From Durusdinium trenchii (taxonomy: Eukaryota; Sar; Dinophyceae; Suessiales; Symbiodiniaceae), in NCBI GenBank assembly GCA_963970005.1, contig CAXAMN010028850.1, positions 437,938 through 501,937 of the forward strand: 64,000 nucleotides of DNA, read 5' to 3'. The notes under the pieces are model-generated. The model searched no databases. It was not told the origin of the DNA and saw nothing but the letters and a program-made list of their open reading frames with translations. Shown here piece after piece: positions 48,618 through 60,902 of this stretch. Each line of letters begins with the position of its first letter. Positions within the stretch are counted from its first letter, which is position 1. The position numbers were made by a program, and so were the translations under genes.

Positions 48618-49338
48618 TCAAGGTGAGAACTTGGGTGCATGTCTTTCTCCACACCATTTTTCGGTGTCATTGTCATACTCTGGCCCAAACATCAAAAGGT
48701 CCAATTCACAGCCATCTGTTTTGGCCCTCAAAGCAAGCTGCTGGACTCTACGAAGGACCTCCTGGCATCCGACTGCTTGGCCCTCTCTGGGGCTCCGGTG
48801 CCGTTGCATGGATTCTGCCCTCTGACTTCGATGTTTCTGGGCCCATGGTATCCTGCGCATGCGCTCCACCGGACTGACAGGAATATATAGATTCATTTCA
48901 AGAATATATATTGATATATATTATATATACACATTTAGATTAAGAATAGAGAGAGAGAGATTCACCCTGATTCACCTAATGACCTAGGAGTCCGAGATGG
49001 CAGGGGCCAGGAATCGACCCCCCGATGTTTCGAGTGCGAGCTCTGGAAGCACCAACCAGATCCAATTCTGGAAATGGTCACACTCTTGCCACCAGGCGAT
49101 CGAATGCAAAGAAACGTGTGATCACCGGGCTCAAAATCTTGAGAAGGCTTTCCAAGCTGGATCAGCTGATGGAATTACTTGGTACGGACAACCCTTGTCG
49201 GCTGGTTTTGCACCCCTTTCCTCTGTGCTGTCTGCCGTGTCAACGGCATCAGCTGTGCTCACTTCATCATCAAAGCCTGAACCTCCTCCTGAACCTCGGC
49301 AGCGTTTTGCACCATGGAGTGACTCAGTGACTTCCGCC
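48618..49338 (-). CDS. Coding-like exon pair, unrecognised
   Basis: Exon 49338-49149 reads AEVTESLHGAKRCRG, an acidic stretch (STADAVDTADSTEERGAK) and PYQVIPSADPAWK, and ends at a GC donor. Exon from AG|GAG at 48761 continues in phase 0: EVLRRVQQLALRAKTDG, CELDLLMFGPEYDND, TEKWCGER. Its 3' end is uncertain (frame open to 48618). No domain recognised. The in-phase join through a GC donor is the support. Confidence 0.42.
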
Positions 49339-49788
49339 CTGCACTCTCCATTGAAGATATATCAATGATTATCAATGTAGATATTGAACATATTGGATGG
49401 TAAATAATGGAGGGCGGGCATGCTGGGAATAAACTGTGAGATGCTACACATTGCTACACCATAAATGCGCTGCATCAATCCTTCTTCTAGGACCTAGGAT
49501 TTAACCGGTTATTTGAGGTGACAAATCCAACTCACAGACAAGCGACTCGCATCCTGCGTCTCATCATCCTGGCATGCTGATCTGAAGAATGCATCTGCAA
49601 GACGCTCGAGGAACTAGTATGAAAAGCTTGGAGGCTTGAAGATATGAAGATGCTTGAAGGGCATGGGCCGAATGAAATGACATGAAAAAAAAACCGTCCA
49701 CCGGGCTCAGCCAAGCTCCCGAATAGATGCCCCCCACCGATGGCACCATGGCACCTCCTTGAAGCTGTCCTTCCGCAAGTTCCACGCC

Positions 49789-50210
49789 TTAGCCCATGGT
49801 GACTTGGGTCACTGTGTGCCTGGCCCAGTCATTTGTCAAAAGCACTGCTTCAAGTTCGGCAGTAACTGAACTCGTAACCTCGTAGCGCATGAGAAAGTGA
49901 CTTGGCTTGGCATCTGCTGAGCCTCCTAGGCTCCAAACAATTTCCTTCTCCGCTTGCGGGCTTGAAGCCAAGGAATCCTTACCAAACCTCGGACAAAAAC
50001 GAGTGAAAGACACATGATGGCACCTTCAGCAAAAGCCAAACCGTTCATTGGCAGGCAACTTCCTTCGACCAAGTCCACAAACCTCTCACACTTCCAATCA
50101 GAGTCTATGCCAGACCGACGGCACCTGCCCTGCACCCAAACCACCCTCTGCACGCTGCACCCTGCCGTGACTGCATAAGCCTCCCGCTGAACTTCGGCTG
50201 GCATAGGCAG
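49789..50210 (-). CDS. Coding-like exons, unrecognised
   Basis: Exon from AG|GTTTGG (49987) reads FGKDSLASSPQAEKEIVW, SLGGSADAKPSHFLMRYE and TAELEAVLLTNDWA. Just upstream a frame reads DSDWKCERFVDLVEG, SCLPMNGLAFAE. Both are minus strand. The splice phase between them was not resolved. Confidence 0.35.
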
Positions 50211-51149
50211 CTGGCAAACGCAACGGGAACGGCCGTTCTGCTTTGAGTGTGAGACGAAAACCCTTTGGTCCTTCTTATTCCCACACGTTCCAACATCCGC
50301 ATGAATCTGTCGTTAGCCTGTCCTTCCAGTTTTGGGACCATCACGAATCACCCAGTCCCTTGATGTCCCTTGGCACTATGTGCAGATCTGGGCAGCATCG
50401 CGCCTTCAGTGGTAAGGGCCTCTCACGAACTCCTGCCGCCAGTAGCCTCATGGCTGAGCCAGGCAATGCCAAGGCATCCTGGCCCAAGGTACGACTCTAT
50501 GGCCAACATTTCGTATGGTCATGTCGTCTCTAATTTTGCAGCATCCAAAGGAACAGGCAGTCATTATATATATATATACACTGTATATATATAAGACTAT
50601 ATAAGCATGTTGTTGATTCCAATAAACTTTGTATCATCTTGCCCGGATTCATTTCATGTCTATCCACGACATGGAATCTCAATTCTCAAGTTGGTCTCCT
50701 CCGTTGAAGTTGCAGATGAGCCTGCAAGCCTCGGATCACTCCGAGCAAGAAATCACCTGCCTATCATTGATCTGTGTGTGTGTGTGGGTGCGCACGCGGC
50801 AGGCGTGCCCACGCAAGGCAGCTCAACATGCTTGACTCCCTTGACTATTCCCTTGGGTGGAATGGGATTTGTGTTACAACAGGGGCGCTTGACTACATCA
50901 GAGCAGAATCATCTTTTGGCCAATGCAGGCCATTGCGGGACTGCATATTGTATTGCACACCTTTCAGTTGTGTGTGGGAGGCAAACGTTGCACCAGGCCC
51001 AGCAGCCTGAGTGCCTGAGGCTTCGGCGTATATCGGTTCCAAGCATCCCTGGCTGCTCTGGGTCTTCCATCTTTGGCCTTCGCACATTGCGATTTTACGA
51101 GGGGCTCCGCCGGAGGTTCCACGGGAGCACCCTGTGGCGCTAGTGGCAC

Positions 51150-51300
51150 CTCTTGTAGTAGCGCCCTTGCTCCTAGTAGCGATGCCAGGAGCCCCTAGTA
51201 GCGCCCTTGCTCCTAGCAGTAAGGCCAGGAGCCCCTAGTAGCGCCCTTGCTCCTAGCAGCGATGCCAGGAGCCCCGAGTAGCGTCCTTGCTCCTACCAGG
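51150..51300. repeat. CTAGTAG-core dispersed repeat, copy 9 (40-bp period)
   Basis: About 3.5 copies of a clean 40-bp unit: GCGCCCTTGCTCCTAGTA followed by GCGATGCCAGGAGCCCCTAG. One frame reads LLLVAMPGAPSSALA. Same orientation as copy 3. Confidence 0.95.
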
Positions 51301-51944
51301 AAAACTGTAGCCACTTTGTATACTTTTCACTTCCATCCATTTCCTTCCAAATGGATGTGAATGGGGTCCAGAACCGCACGGACCGCAAGCTCTCCAATCC
51401 CACCTCAGATTCCGGTTCCTGGCCTTCGCTTGTCCCTTGGCCGGCCTGGCCTTTGGGGTTGGCCGAAACTCTGGCGCCTCATGGGCCCCACACAACACGG
51501 CCCAGCCGGCGCCACACCCTCCAGAACACTGCGTGACAGCCCAAAATGAGTGATTGCTCCTCAGTCTGGCCCGACACTCCGGCAAGGTGTCAACAGCAAT
51601 AGATCGATTTCTACTACTTACTACGCATGTGGACTGAAGCCATCAACCCGCACTGGTCAATGTTGGGAAATGCTGAACCATGCTAAAGCACTCAGGAACA
51701 TAGAATGCAAACCGGAAACATTGCCGCTTGGCAATCGATTGCCCTGTGGCCTCAGGGTTTAAAGCTGGTCCTTGACTTTCTCCGAGTTGAAAACCTGAGG
51801 GCATGATCATGTCATGACCACGTTCTGGCGTCACTTTTCTTCCGGGCGTTGCTGTATAGTCAAAAAGTGTGGAACTAATCAACCCACAAACACGATGCCC
51901 CAACGTAAAATGAGGGATTGCGAGATTGCGAGACTGTACAGTAA

Positions 51945-52045
51945 TTTGTTACTACTATTGGCATGAAGCTATGGCATTACTACTAGGAACAAGAAGCTAC
52001 TAGTAACAAGGGCATCGCTACTAGTTGCGAGCTCGAAGCTACTGG
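51945..52045. repeat. CTAGTAG-core dispersed repeat, copy 10
   Basis: Degenerate units: TACTACTAGGAACAAGAAGC, then TACTAGTAACAAGGGCATCG. Confidence 0.85.
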
Positions 52046-52567
52046 GCCCCCCTTGTGCATGAGTCTCAAAAACCGGCGCCTTCCTCGCGCAATAGCCGCA
52101 TCAAATTCGGTGGCTGGGGAGCCTTTCGTCTGATGGCGGTTGCTCCATGCGAAACAAGCAGTTTACCAAAACATGAAAATGATTGAAAATGAACGTTTAT
52201 GTGGAAGTGGCATATGCCGCTACAACACACAGTATTAGTATAATATAGAGAGAGAGATGAATAGAAACATGTCAGAACTTCGCTGGAATTGCTCAAACAA
52301 TGACCTGGAGAACGCAGTTTCTTGATAACAATCAATACTTTGCTGCTCATCGCTCGTGCGGATGGTGCCTGCGTCTGCCGCACGTTGCCAATCGACGGTT
52401 GGGAGCCTCGTCGGTGTGTCTTGAGGGAAGCACCTGTCAGTCTCGAAGGCAAAGCTGATTGAACCCATCCCACCAGCTTTGCACTACGACTGTTGTTGCT
52501 GGAGGACTTCAGGAACCATTCTCGGGCCCGTTGGAGTGTGGCCAAGGATGGCCAAGGTGTCAAATCA

Positions 52568-52691
52568 TCAAATCAGTCTTGGGGCAATGTAGTTTTCCCG
52601 AGTGAAGTCACCAAGGACACGCCCTCCCTGCTTCCAGCTTCGCACTTTCAAAGGTGAATCCTGTACGGCCTTGACATATTTCCGCATTGTC
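52568..52691 (-). CDS. Coding-like exon, unrecognised
   Basis: AG|GACAATG at 52691 opens a frame reading TMRKYVKAVQDSPLKVRSW, KQGGRVLGDFTRENYIAPR. It is probably one exon of a gene whose next exon holds REWFLKSSSNNSRSAKLVGW at about 52.4-52.55 kb. No family recognised. Confidence 0.38.
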
Positions 52692-53036
52692 CTGTCTTGG
52701 ACGAGTGTGGCAAGCTCAGTGCATCAGCGCCTGGTTTGGACGAGACCGCTGGTGTGACCTTGGCCGGTGGCATCAATTGGATTGCAAAGTGATTCGCACG
52801 TTCACAGAGTAGCGTCAAGCAGGAAGCTCACATTCTTCCAACATCTGACGGACGGACTCTTTGTTGCTCTGAAGGTTTGCAGGAAAAAAGCCCTGCCTCA
52901 AGCCCATTGTCCACGTTCCCATCAGGGCACTTTCCGATTCCAATCAGCGCCTGCCAAGAGAAGAGGGGCAAAGCCGATGGTCCAATCGTCTTTGCGCTGA
53001 CTATATTGCAGGTCTAGCACCAAACTTGGGTCAACT

Positions 53037-53147
53037 TTAGTCAACTTTCAAAAAACAGTTGGTTCCAGTGGGGGAACTAGTTGAAATGACGAAGGCGCCT
53101 TGAGTCCCATGGACAATTTCTCCTGCTGCGCCTTTGGCAAGGAACTC
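53037..53147 (-). CDS. Terminal exon, unrecognised
   Basis: AG|GAG at 53147 opens 37 codons in phase 0 (EFLAKGAAGEIVHGTQ, GAFVISTSSPTGTNCFLKVD) ending in TAA. Upstream frames at 53564-53640 (RWHKTAIVSTLGRDHAGKLL) may belong to the same gene; the joins were not resolved. Confidence 0.38.
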   Translation of the reverse strand, partial: EFLAKGAAGEIVHGTQGAFVISTSSPTGTNCFLKVD

Positions 53148-53778
53148 CTGTCATCCAGGGAAATCAAAAGGAAAGTTGTGCCATGCAGAAGTCGTGCCAC
53201 CCGTGGTATGGAAAACTGCCTAAGTGTAAAGAAGGGTGTTGACCCACGCAATCTCCTGGGCTCTTCCGCGGGCGGGATGTCAATCATGCCCCGCACCCAC
53301 CTGCAGACTGGACCGGCACGGAAGGAGACACACACCATGACTTCACGGATCATTCAAGGCCATAGGACACCCCTGTCAAACCTTTCGTCTAAAGGCAAGG
53401 TTGAGATAGTGTGGATCTCCAATTCTTCAAAACATCCAATTCCTCAATCTTACGAATCTTGTATCTCTCAAATAAAGTAACGTGTTGAAAGTAAATGAGG
53501 CCTTGAAATGGCAAAGAGTTCCAGAAAACAAACTGAGCTCCTGGAGGGGAAAAAACATACACTCTTTACCTGAAGCCACTAACAGCTTTCCTGCATGGTC
53601 TCTACCGAGAGTTGATACTATGGCCGTTTTGTGCCATCGAGCCCTTGCCAAGAATGAACGCAACTACTCGCCTTCCAAGGCCGGGATCCTTAGAAGGTCG
53701 ATATCAACAGCGCAGGATGTGAAGTTGCTGGAGTTCGTCACTGAAGCTGTAACAACTTGTTGACTAAAATGACGACCT

Positions 53779-56700
53779 ACTCTCTCTCTCTCTCTCTCTC
53801 TCTCTGTGTCCCTCTGTCCCTCGCCATCAAACATTCCTCAACTGCGCCCTACTGCTCAAAACAAAACTTCAAATTCTACGATCAACACGAATGTAGGTAT
53901 TTCAAAAGGTGCCGATGACTTGGGCATGGTCCCATCTTTCGATCTCGGCGCGCTCCCATCCTGATGCAAAGCAGGTCAACTCACAACACGCAAACGCGCA
54001 ACACACAACAACCGGGCACGCCTTCTGGGAGAGTGCCGTCGCCTGCGAGGCTGAAAGCATCTGATGGCTAGCTTCGCGGTGAAGTAGGGCCCGAGGGCGA
54101 TCACGGGAAATGATCACTGCACATTTGGGAATTGAAAAAGCAAGTGACGGCAGTGAGAATCGCTCAAGATTATGCACACTTCTAGGCAATTTGGTTACCG
54201 CATTACCTCAACGCGCGGCTCTTTCTTTGCCCCAGCGATAAAGCTGATTGCTTTATCGCTTCCAAGCCCATGCCCAGGTGCAGGGAGATGAGGTCTACTA
54301 CCCACACCCTGCCTGAGATGAGGTCTCCTGCGTCTGCATCTGTACATTCCTGCGTCTGTAGCTCTGCGTTTCTCTTCTGTGGCATCCACTTGCCCCAATG
54401 CTGTAACGTAGTAAGATTGGACTCAGTTTCACTCGGTTTGGCTTCTACATGCACTGTAAGCGTGGACACATTAGTTATCCCACAGCGAGATAGGCAACCT
54501 TCGTGAGGTCTGCATCGGCTGGCTGGGCCTGGGAAAAAAGATACTGGCTGGGATAAGGGGGTCGCAAGTTGGTAGATGTTGTGACTGCAGCTGTGGTCAT
54601 GAGCCTGCCATGCACAAGGAATCCTAGAGTGTCTAGAGCGTCTAGGAATCATAGAGATGCAATCTTTGCAGTATTTTGCAACAACTCACGGCCACTAGAT
54701 GCACTTGCCAAAAGAAAGCTCATTTTTCGAAGCACTTCTGCGTCAGGAAATCAATGGTTTAGTTTGGAAGCTTAGACCATCGCACGCAGCTGTGACAAGA
54801 TGGGCGGCCATCTTCATGGCAGAATGCTAGCAAATCGTGAGACTTTCTAGTTGCTCACTTCAAAGTCCAAGTGGCCGATTTGGTGAGCAACTTCAGGAAG
54901 AACTCACCAGGTGGGGCAGAGTCATCCTCCACGAGCAAGAATACTTCAATCAGAAAGAGTGGCCACACAAATAACAAGGGTATGTCACACCCCTGGCCCA
55001 CCAAAACAACAAAAGATTTGAAACCCAATGTTATGCCCTTGTGAGTGCCGTCTTGGTTGTTCTAGGTTTGTCTTCTCGGTGGGCAGCAGCAATTGGTGGG
55101 TGGTGTATAAGGGCTACAATCCGTCTACATATATTGAATGACCGGAACATCCAAAACCTGTGGGCCGGGGCACGGGCCAAACACACGAAAGCTGGAACAT
55201 AAGCAGCCCCAAATCTCCTGCGTTTCTGCATCCATCTGGCCTGCGGCCGCTGCGGTGCCATCACTCGTTGTGGTCCCATCCATCTTATCAAACATCTAGC
55301 CTAGTCTATGTGCTTGCAGCCCTCTGAATCTAAAAGCAGTAGCTCAAAACTTGACATATGGTGACATGTGACATGTGCGGTTCGTTGGAAAAATCATCAA
55401 CTCCTGGCTGCCCCCACCCCGTTGCTGGTTGCCCAAGTTCTTTGCGTGAACGGCAGGCGGCACTTTGGCTGCGCAGCCTGGTCACTCATGACACTCGCAG
55501 CCAGAGTCAGAAAGACCCGGAGAGACTTTCACAGCAACACCATCCAAGGGCCCGGCAGTGTGGCGTACACCTCAGGACAAGTGCATAAGGATTCACGAGA
55601 AATCCGTCCCTTCGGCCTTCGGCCCTTCCTAGGACATCTGAGGCTGAAGGCCACTTGCTCCTGGCACTACAAAGCTTGTCTGGCCTTAGCAGTGCAAATC
55701 CCAAGTTATTGTGAGATTCAGTCGATATAATTATGTCGATATGAGTTCTTTGCAGGAAATCTTGTACGTGCTTTGGCTGCTTGGAAGTGACCATGCAAAG
55801 AGATTCTTCTCTCCTGAGACACCCACATGGACGCGTCCATGATTGCACTGAATTCATTATCATCGATGTTGTTCCTCGGCAATCATTCAACTGGAAGGTA
55901 GGCCAGGCATGACTCCCACCAATTTTTTGGTGTTCTGCGCCCGGATAAGCTTGCAAATGGACTGGCCCAGCTGGGGTCGCTGCTTCTCAAGGCGCAACCA
56001 CAAGGGCACGAAGCCCCGTGCACCTGTGCCAAACATATCCAGACATCACAACACCGGGAACCATCGCCATTGGACTCGGATCGGGCCAATCAGACATTGG
56101 ACCATGTTCTTTCCAACACGCGACTACTACACAGCCCCAGAGCCTGAGCGGCGTGGATAACAAGGCCTTGCCGGCAGCTTAGTGAGCGTGGGTGTGTGAG
56201 TGGGTGCCCTCTCCATCTGTACAGTAGGAGTGCTGGATCTCCAACTGTTTCGGGATATTGCTCACAATGTTGACTGCAACGAACTGGGTGCGTGTGCAAC
56301 TGTTCAATACTTGCGTTTGTACACGCGTGCACCATGTGAGTGGAAGTCGGTCCTATCCTGTCCTGCCCCGTTGCCCATCAAAACAAAGCCCCTGGGGCCC
56401 CCGCAATCCATCCTTGCCTTTGGCCTGGGACTTGCAGCTGCATGCAGCGGGCTTAGTGTTGGTTGCGGCACCTATATACTTCCCGGTATATTAAATAGCA
56501 AATCCCGGAATTCTGTCCAGCTTCTGGGAGACAATGCCTAACAGGCCCACCAAGTGTGTATGGGGTACCCCTGGAACCTCAGCAAATAAGGGCAAACGTG
56601 CAGACCTGCCCCAACCCCTGGACCTGAACAAACAGCCCGAAAGGTGGATCTGTTTTGCACTGTTCAGGAGGCCACACGGTTCAGGATGCATGTGCAACCG

Positions 56701-57236
56701 AGCGGCAGAGGCTGCTGCAGCTACAATCACAGCAGAGGCTTTTGCGTCAAGTGAGTTGTGTGAAAGATGCAACCTGAGGATGCGATGGTGATTACAAAGC
56801 ACGAGGCCGTGAAAGTCCACAAAGCAGCATAACTATTTACAAACACTTGTAGCTTTACCACGATTACAAACATCGTGTACGGTAGAGTGTAATGCATTCG
56901 CGGCTCAACAAACACGAGGACGGTCTTGACTTGACTGTGTAGATGCCTGTGCCTCCGCCATGATGAAACAGACCATCACTTACAATAGGGAGACAAGACG
57001 ACGCGGACAAAAACCAATTTACTCGAAGTGAGCCACACCAAGCTATTCTAGGCTATACTCATAGCACAAAGGCTCCAGAGGCCCCAGACTCTTGCAGGCA
57101 TCCCTCGCAAGTCCTGCCCAAGATGTGAATGTGTGGGCCACCAGCGTCACTCAACGTGCGAGGCGTTGCATGACAAGAACGAGTTTGCTTGGGGGGGGTT
57201 GGGGCACTAGTTGCCAACATCAAAGATGTACAAGTT
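53779..57236. other. Mostly unassigned stretch
   Basis: Starts with a TC microsatellite (53779-53806). A minus-strand frame at about 56.5-56.75 kb (FAEVPGVPHTHLVGLLGIVS) may be an exon. I see nothing else I can support. Confidence 0.3.
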
Positions 57237-58536
57237 TCACTGAGTTACTAGTTGAAGTGAACACGGGGTCTCCTCAAATAGTCCGCGAAACCGCCTGAGA
57301 TCGTCCGCAGGCGAGTTGACACAAAAAAAGGTTGGACTGTCCGGATGACGGTCCATGCGATCACGTCTGGGCTCCGGGCCACCGTCTTTTATGATGTTGT
57401 GGTGGAGCTTCAGAACCTGCATACAAGCATCCTGGAGTGGACTCATGCCTCTGGGTGCGCATGGTAGCAATAGACTTGCCAACCAAACATGATTTATTCA
57501 TTTGGATCAGCTTACAGGAAGAGGATCTGCAAGCAGAATGGTAGCTGAGTGAGTCGCGTGAACTGGGATACCACAAGCTGCAAAGGTTTTCAACCTCAAT
57601 TAGGCAATAGTTTCCTGTGACGAGCACATGTCAGCACTCCTTCTCAGCTCATTACACTGTTGAAGCTCCAGTAGAAGTGAGCTGATTCCTAAGTCAATCG
57701 CTGACCATGGAAAAAGCAGCCAACTTGGCAAACCCCGATCCAAATCAATTCAGCAGCCCTTTCAGCCGCTTGGGTGACTGATCTGCTTCCGAGATATATA
57801 CCCTCCACATATACAGTAGAGTAGATACAGTAAATTGTCAAATATGTATTTGTATAATATATATATATATATGCACAATGGAAAAACGGAAACCACTGAA
57901 AACCAAGAGCTTACGGCACCAGCGTGCATTGATCATCAACCTCTCACTATACCAATTGAACGGGGTCAGCTGCAGATATGAAATCCTGAAGTCGCCTTTA
58001 TACTAAGCATGATGCTCGGCGAAGTCCACAAGGCTGGCACGAAGGGCACCATGGCCTGAGCTTGACATGAGGGGATGCTGCACAGACCCTCCGGAGAATA
58101 GTAGTAGTGGCCACTCACATGTGCGCAAACGGATCATGGTTGACAATGGACCATCACAAAAAGATGCTCCGCTTTGGATCCTCCATTCCAACCGAAATGA
58201 GGCTAGGCCAGGCGATTGGAAGGGAAGGCTTCGAATGGACCACCAGCAAAGGCTGAGGCCAAGCTTCACAGAGTATTGCAAGAACCAGGCGCCCCATTCT
58301 TCAGCGCCCTGCGCAGGACCCAGGACATGAAGAGCTCTTCCGGCGGTTTGTCCGTTGGCCGCTGGCATCACCCGTATCTAGAGCCTCTTCAACTCTACAG
58401 GCAACTACCTTACGCCAAGAGCTGGCAATCCCATCACAGCAGCGCCGGTTCGCGCCTCATCGGTCATGCCAAAGCCGTTCATCGCCACTTTCAATTGCTT
58501 GTCCTTGTCAAAGCTCAGGCGAGATGCCCATGTCGC
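57237..58536 (-). CDS. Exons of an unrecognised protein
   Basis: Exon 58536-58414 runs in phase 0 from AG|GCG to GGC|GTAAGG (ATWASRLSFDKDKQLKVAM, NGFGMTDEARTGAAVMG). The terminal exon 57416-57237 runs from AG|GTT in phase 0 (VLKLHHNIIKDGGPEPRRD, PTFFCVNSPADDLRRFRGL) to TGA. A middle exon near 58.31 kb (GAEEWGAWFLQYSVKLG) is likely. That they are one gene is inferred from strand, phase and spacing. Confidence 0.4.
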
Positions 58537-58599
58537 CTGAGGCACCACCAACCATCTTGGCTGCAAACTTGGAGAACCTACACAGAAAAAAGGCTCGCC

Positions 58600-60280
58600 T
58601 CCCGCCAGCCAAGCTCTCCTCGGTCAGAGCTAGAAGGACTTGTGAGACTTGGAGGTGCTGGAAGGTTCAGTTGGCGTGGAGTCTGGATTGAAGCTCTTCA
58701 CCTATCTGAATCTAGATTGTTGTTCAATCCTGTTGAATCACTCGTGCTCACGTGCTGGGGTGATGGGGGCTTCTTTGGTTTAACACAACTGGCGTGCAAA
58801 ATTATATGCCAGGATATGATGTAATTAGATGGCCCGTGACAAAGCTCCGTCATTGACGTGGCGAACCGGCTTAGGCCAGCAAGGAGCACCTGTTCATCAC
58901 GGCTTAGGTTATAGACACAGAAAACCCCTGAAAATATGTCAAGTGACCTGGCTGGGTTCGCTATATATGTGGTCCTTACAGTTTCAGGCCCTTCGACCAG
59001 GTCTGTTCCAGCTTTCTACAGCAACACATGAGCTGTGCCAAAGCTACCATTGACCTCAAACAATATATTCTGATCTGCACTGTAGATGGCACACATACAA
59101 TTTTGTATGATTGCTATCAACTTATCAATTCCCTGATTCAGCGCGATCAGTGCCACTAACAGCTAAGAGCGACAGCATGCGACAGCATGCGACAGCATGC
59201 GCCAGCATGCGACAGCCATAGCCCTCCCTGGGAGACCAAGCCGGCGCCATGCGTGGCCTGTCAGGCAGGTCTGGCGCTGTGGTGAGAAAACTATTCAGTG
59301 GTTGTGCTGCACCTCTTCTAAGGACCCGTGCACCCACCAAAGGCACAACCTTTTGACTGCAACGGTTTCACAAAAACTGTGGCCCCTGGCAGGCAGCCAA
59401 AGGCTAGCAGCAACTCCATCATCCAGTTGCCATTGGGCAACAACTAAGTCATTTATTTCAGCTGCAAAACAGGTCTACTGGTGCAAGCAAGAGCAACAAG
59501 TGCTTGCGCTAGCTACAAATGTGCTTCCTTAAGTGGTTGGCACATCGAAAATCGAAAGGGCATGGGTAGACCGGTCGGCCCCCATCGGATATGCAGGTTT
59601 GATGCAGGTTTCCAATATCCCAAGACCACCCTGTGACTACTTTTGTATGCACTAGATTTTGTCGGATGTTCATATGAATAATTCTTCTGAATATGTGCGT
59701 AATATATTTCAGATACTTTACGGTATATTTATATATATATATATATCAGCATGTAATGAGAAAGTTATCTGGTCAAAGCTAGTTGGTTTATGCTAGTTTG
59801 CACTTCATTGTATTGCACCCTTTACCTCAATTCCTTCACCGCACTACTGAACGTCTCCACCCCGTCTCTGCCTCATGGCCGAGCTCGAGCTCTTCCCGCC
59901 AGGTCGCGGCCCGGCGAGAGGCCCGTCCTGTGCAAGGAGAGAACAACGAGCGCGAGGGCGCTCGTAGAAGATGGGAGTCGGTGGGGGGAGAAAAGCAAAA
60001 AAAATCCAATTGGTCCAATAGAGTCGGTTAGTTTTCCCAGAGTTGAAGTCAAAGGTAGGTAGGAGGTGCTGGTCTCTTTTGCTGAAGGGATAGGGCGGAT
60101 AGAGACACCCCCACAATGTCTGCCACGCGGGCAGGGTAGAGCAAGGCTAACTACATACAGTAATTGAGGGAGTTCGGAAATCGCCAGGAGAAATGAGAAG
60201 ACAGCACGTGATGGATCCACGTGTTGTCAATTTCTTCAGCCGAATTTGTAAGTTCATGGGTTTTCAATGGTGTTCATCTG
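58600..60280. other. Intergenic, no gene seen
   Basis: Contains the 10-bp repeat at 59169 and an AT microsatellite at 59728-59747. From about 59.86 kb the base composition shifts towards the repeat block that follows. Confidence 0.4.
59169..59217. repeat. 10-bp tandem repeat GCGACAGCAT
   Basis: Nearly five copies, one with A to C change; each junction makes the palindrome GCATGC. Confidence 0.95.
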
Positions 60281-60352
60281 TGTGTGTGTGTCAACCCCCG
60301 TATCCAGGGGCACTGAATTTTCATTGCGCAGTTTCCATGCAGGGGGCCAGGA

Positions 60353-60397
60353 CTCCCTGGCGCGCGTCCTGGCCAACGAAGACCGCGCGCCAGGGAG
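60353..60397. repeat. 14-bp perfect inverted repeat (hairpin) in P, copy 1
   Basis: CTCCCTGGCGCGCG at 60353-60366 pairs perfectly with 60384-60397 across a 17-base loop. The same hairpin is intact in the second P copy. Confidence 0.95.
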
Positions 60398-60902
60398 GTG
60401 AAAACGTACCTGCTATTGTTAAACTGTTAATTGGTTGCTGTGGTCCCTTGGTTTGTTTCATGGTGGTTCATGTACCTGATGTTGTTCCAGGAGGTGTTTA
60501 GGTTTTCTACCACCCCTCAAACAGGTTTCTGTCCGCATTGCAGCTGCTGCCGCCGCTTCGCTTGCGCGTTTTTGAGAAACATTTGTTCAACATTCAGTTA
60601 CTCGGACTTGCGCAGCCTTTCCGTTCCCTCACCTTCCTTCCCAGCGTGGGAACTGAGTGTAACTGAAAACCAATGTCAGAGTGTGTCTCGCTCAGCCGTC
60701 CCACTCGGGTGCTGAGTGTGATCCTCCGCAAGGAGGCGCCGTTTCATTCGGGAAATCGTGAACTGAGCTTTTCCACCGTTCACAGGAATTCACCACGTGA
60801 TCAACCCTCACACTGAATTTACTGCTTCCACGGCCGCCGGGCCACAAAACGGGATTCATTGATCAGCCAATTTCGTACAGATTAGGTTCAGTAAAGCAGC
60901 TA

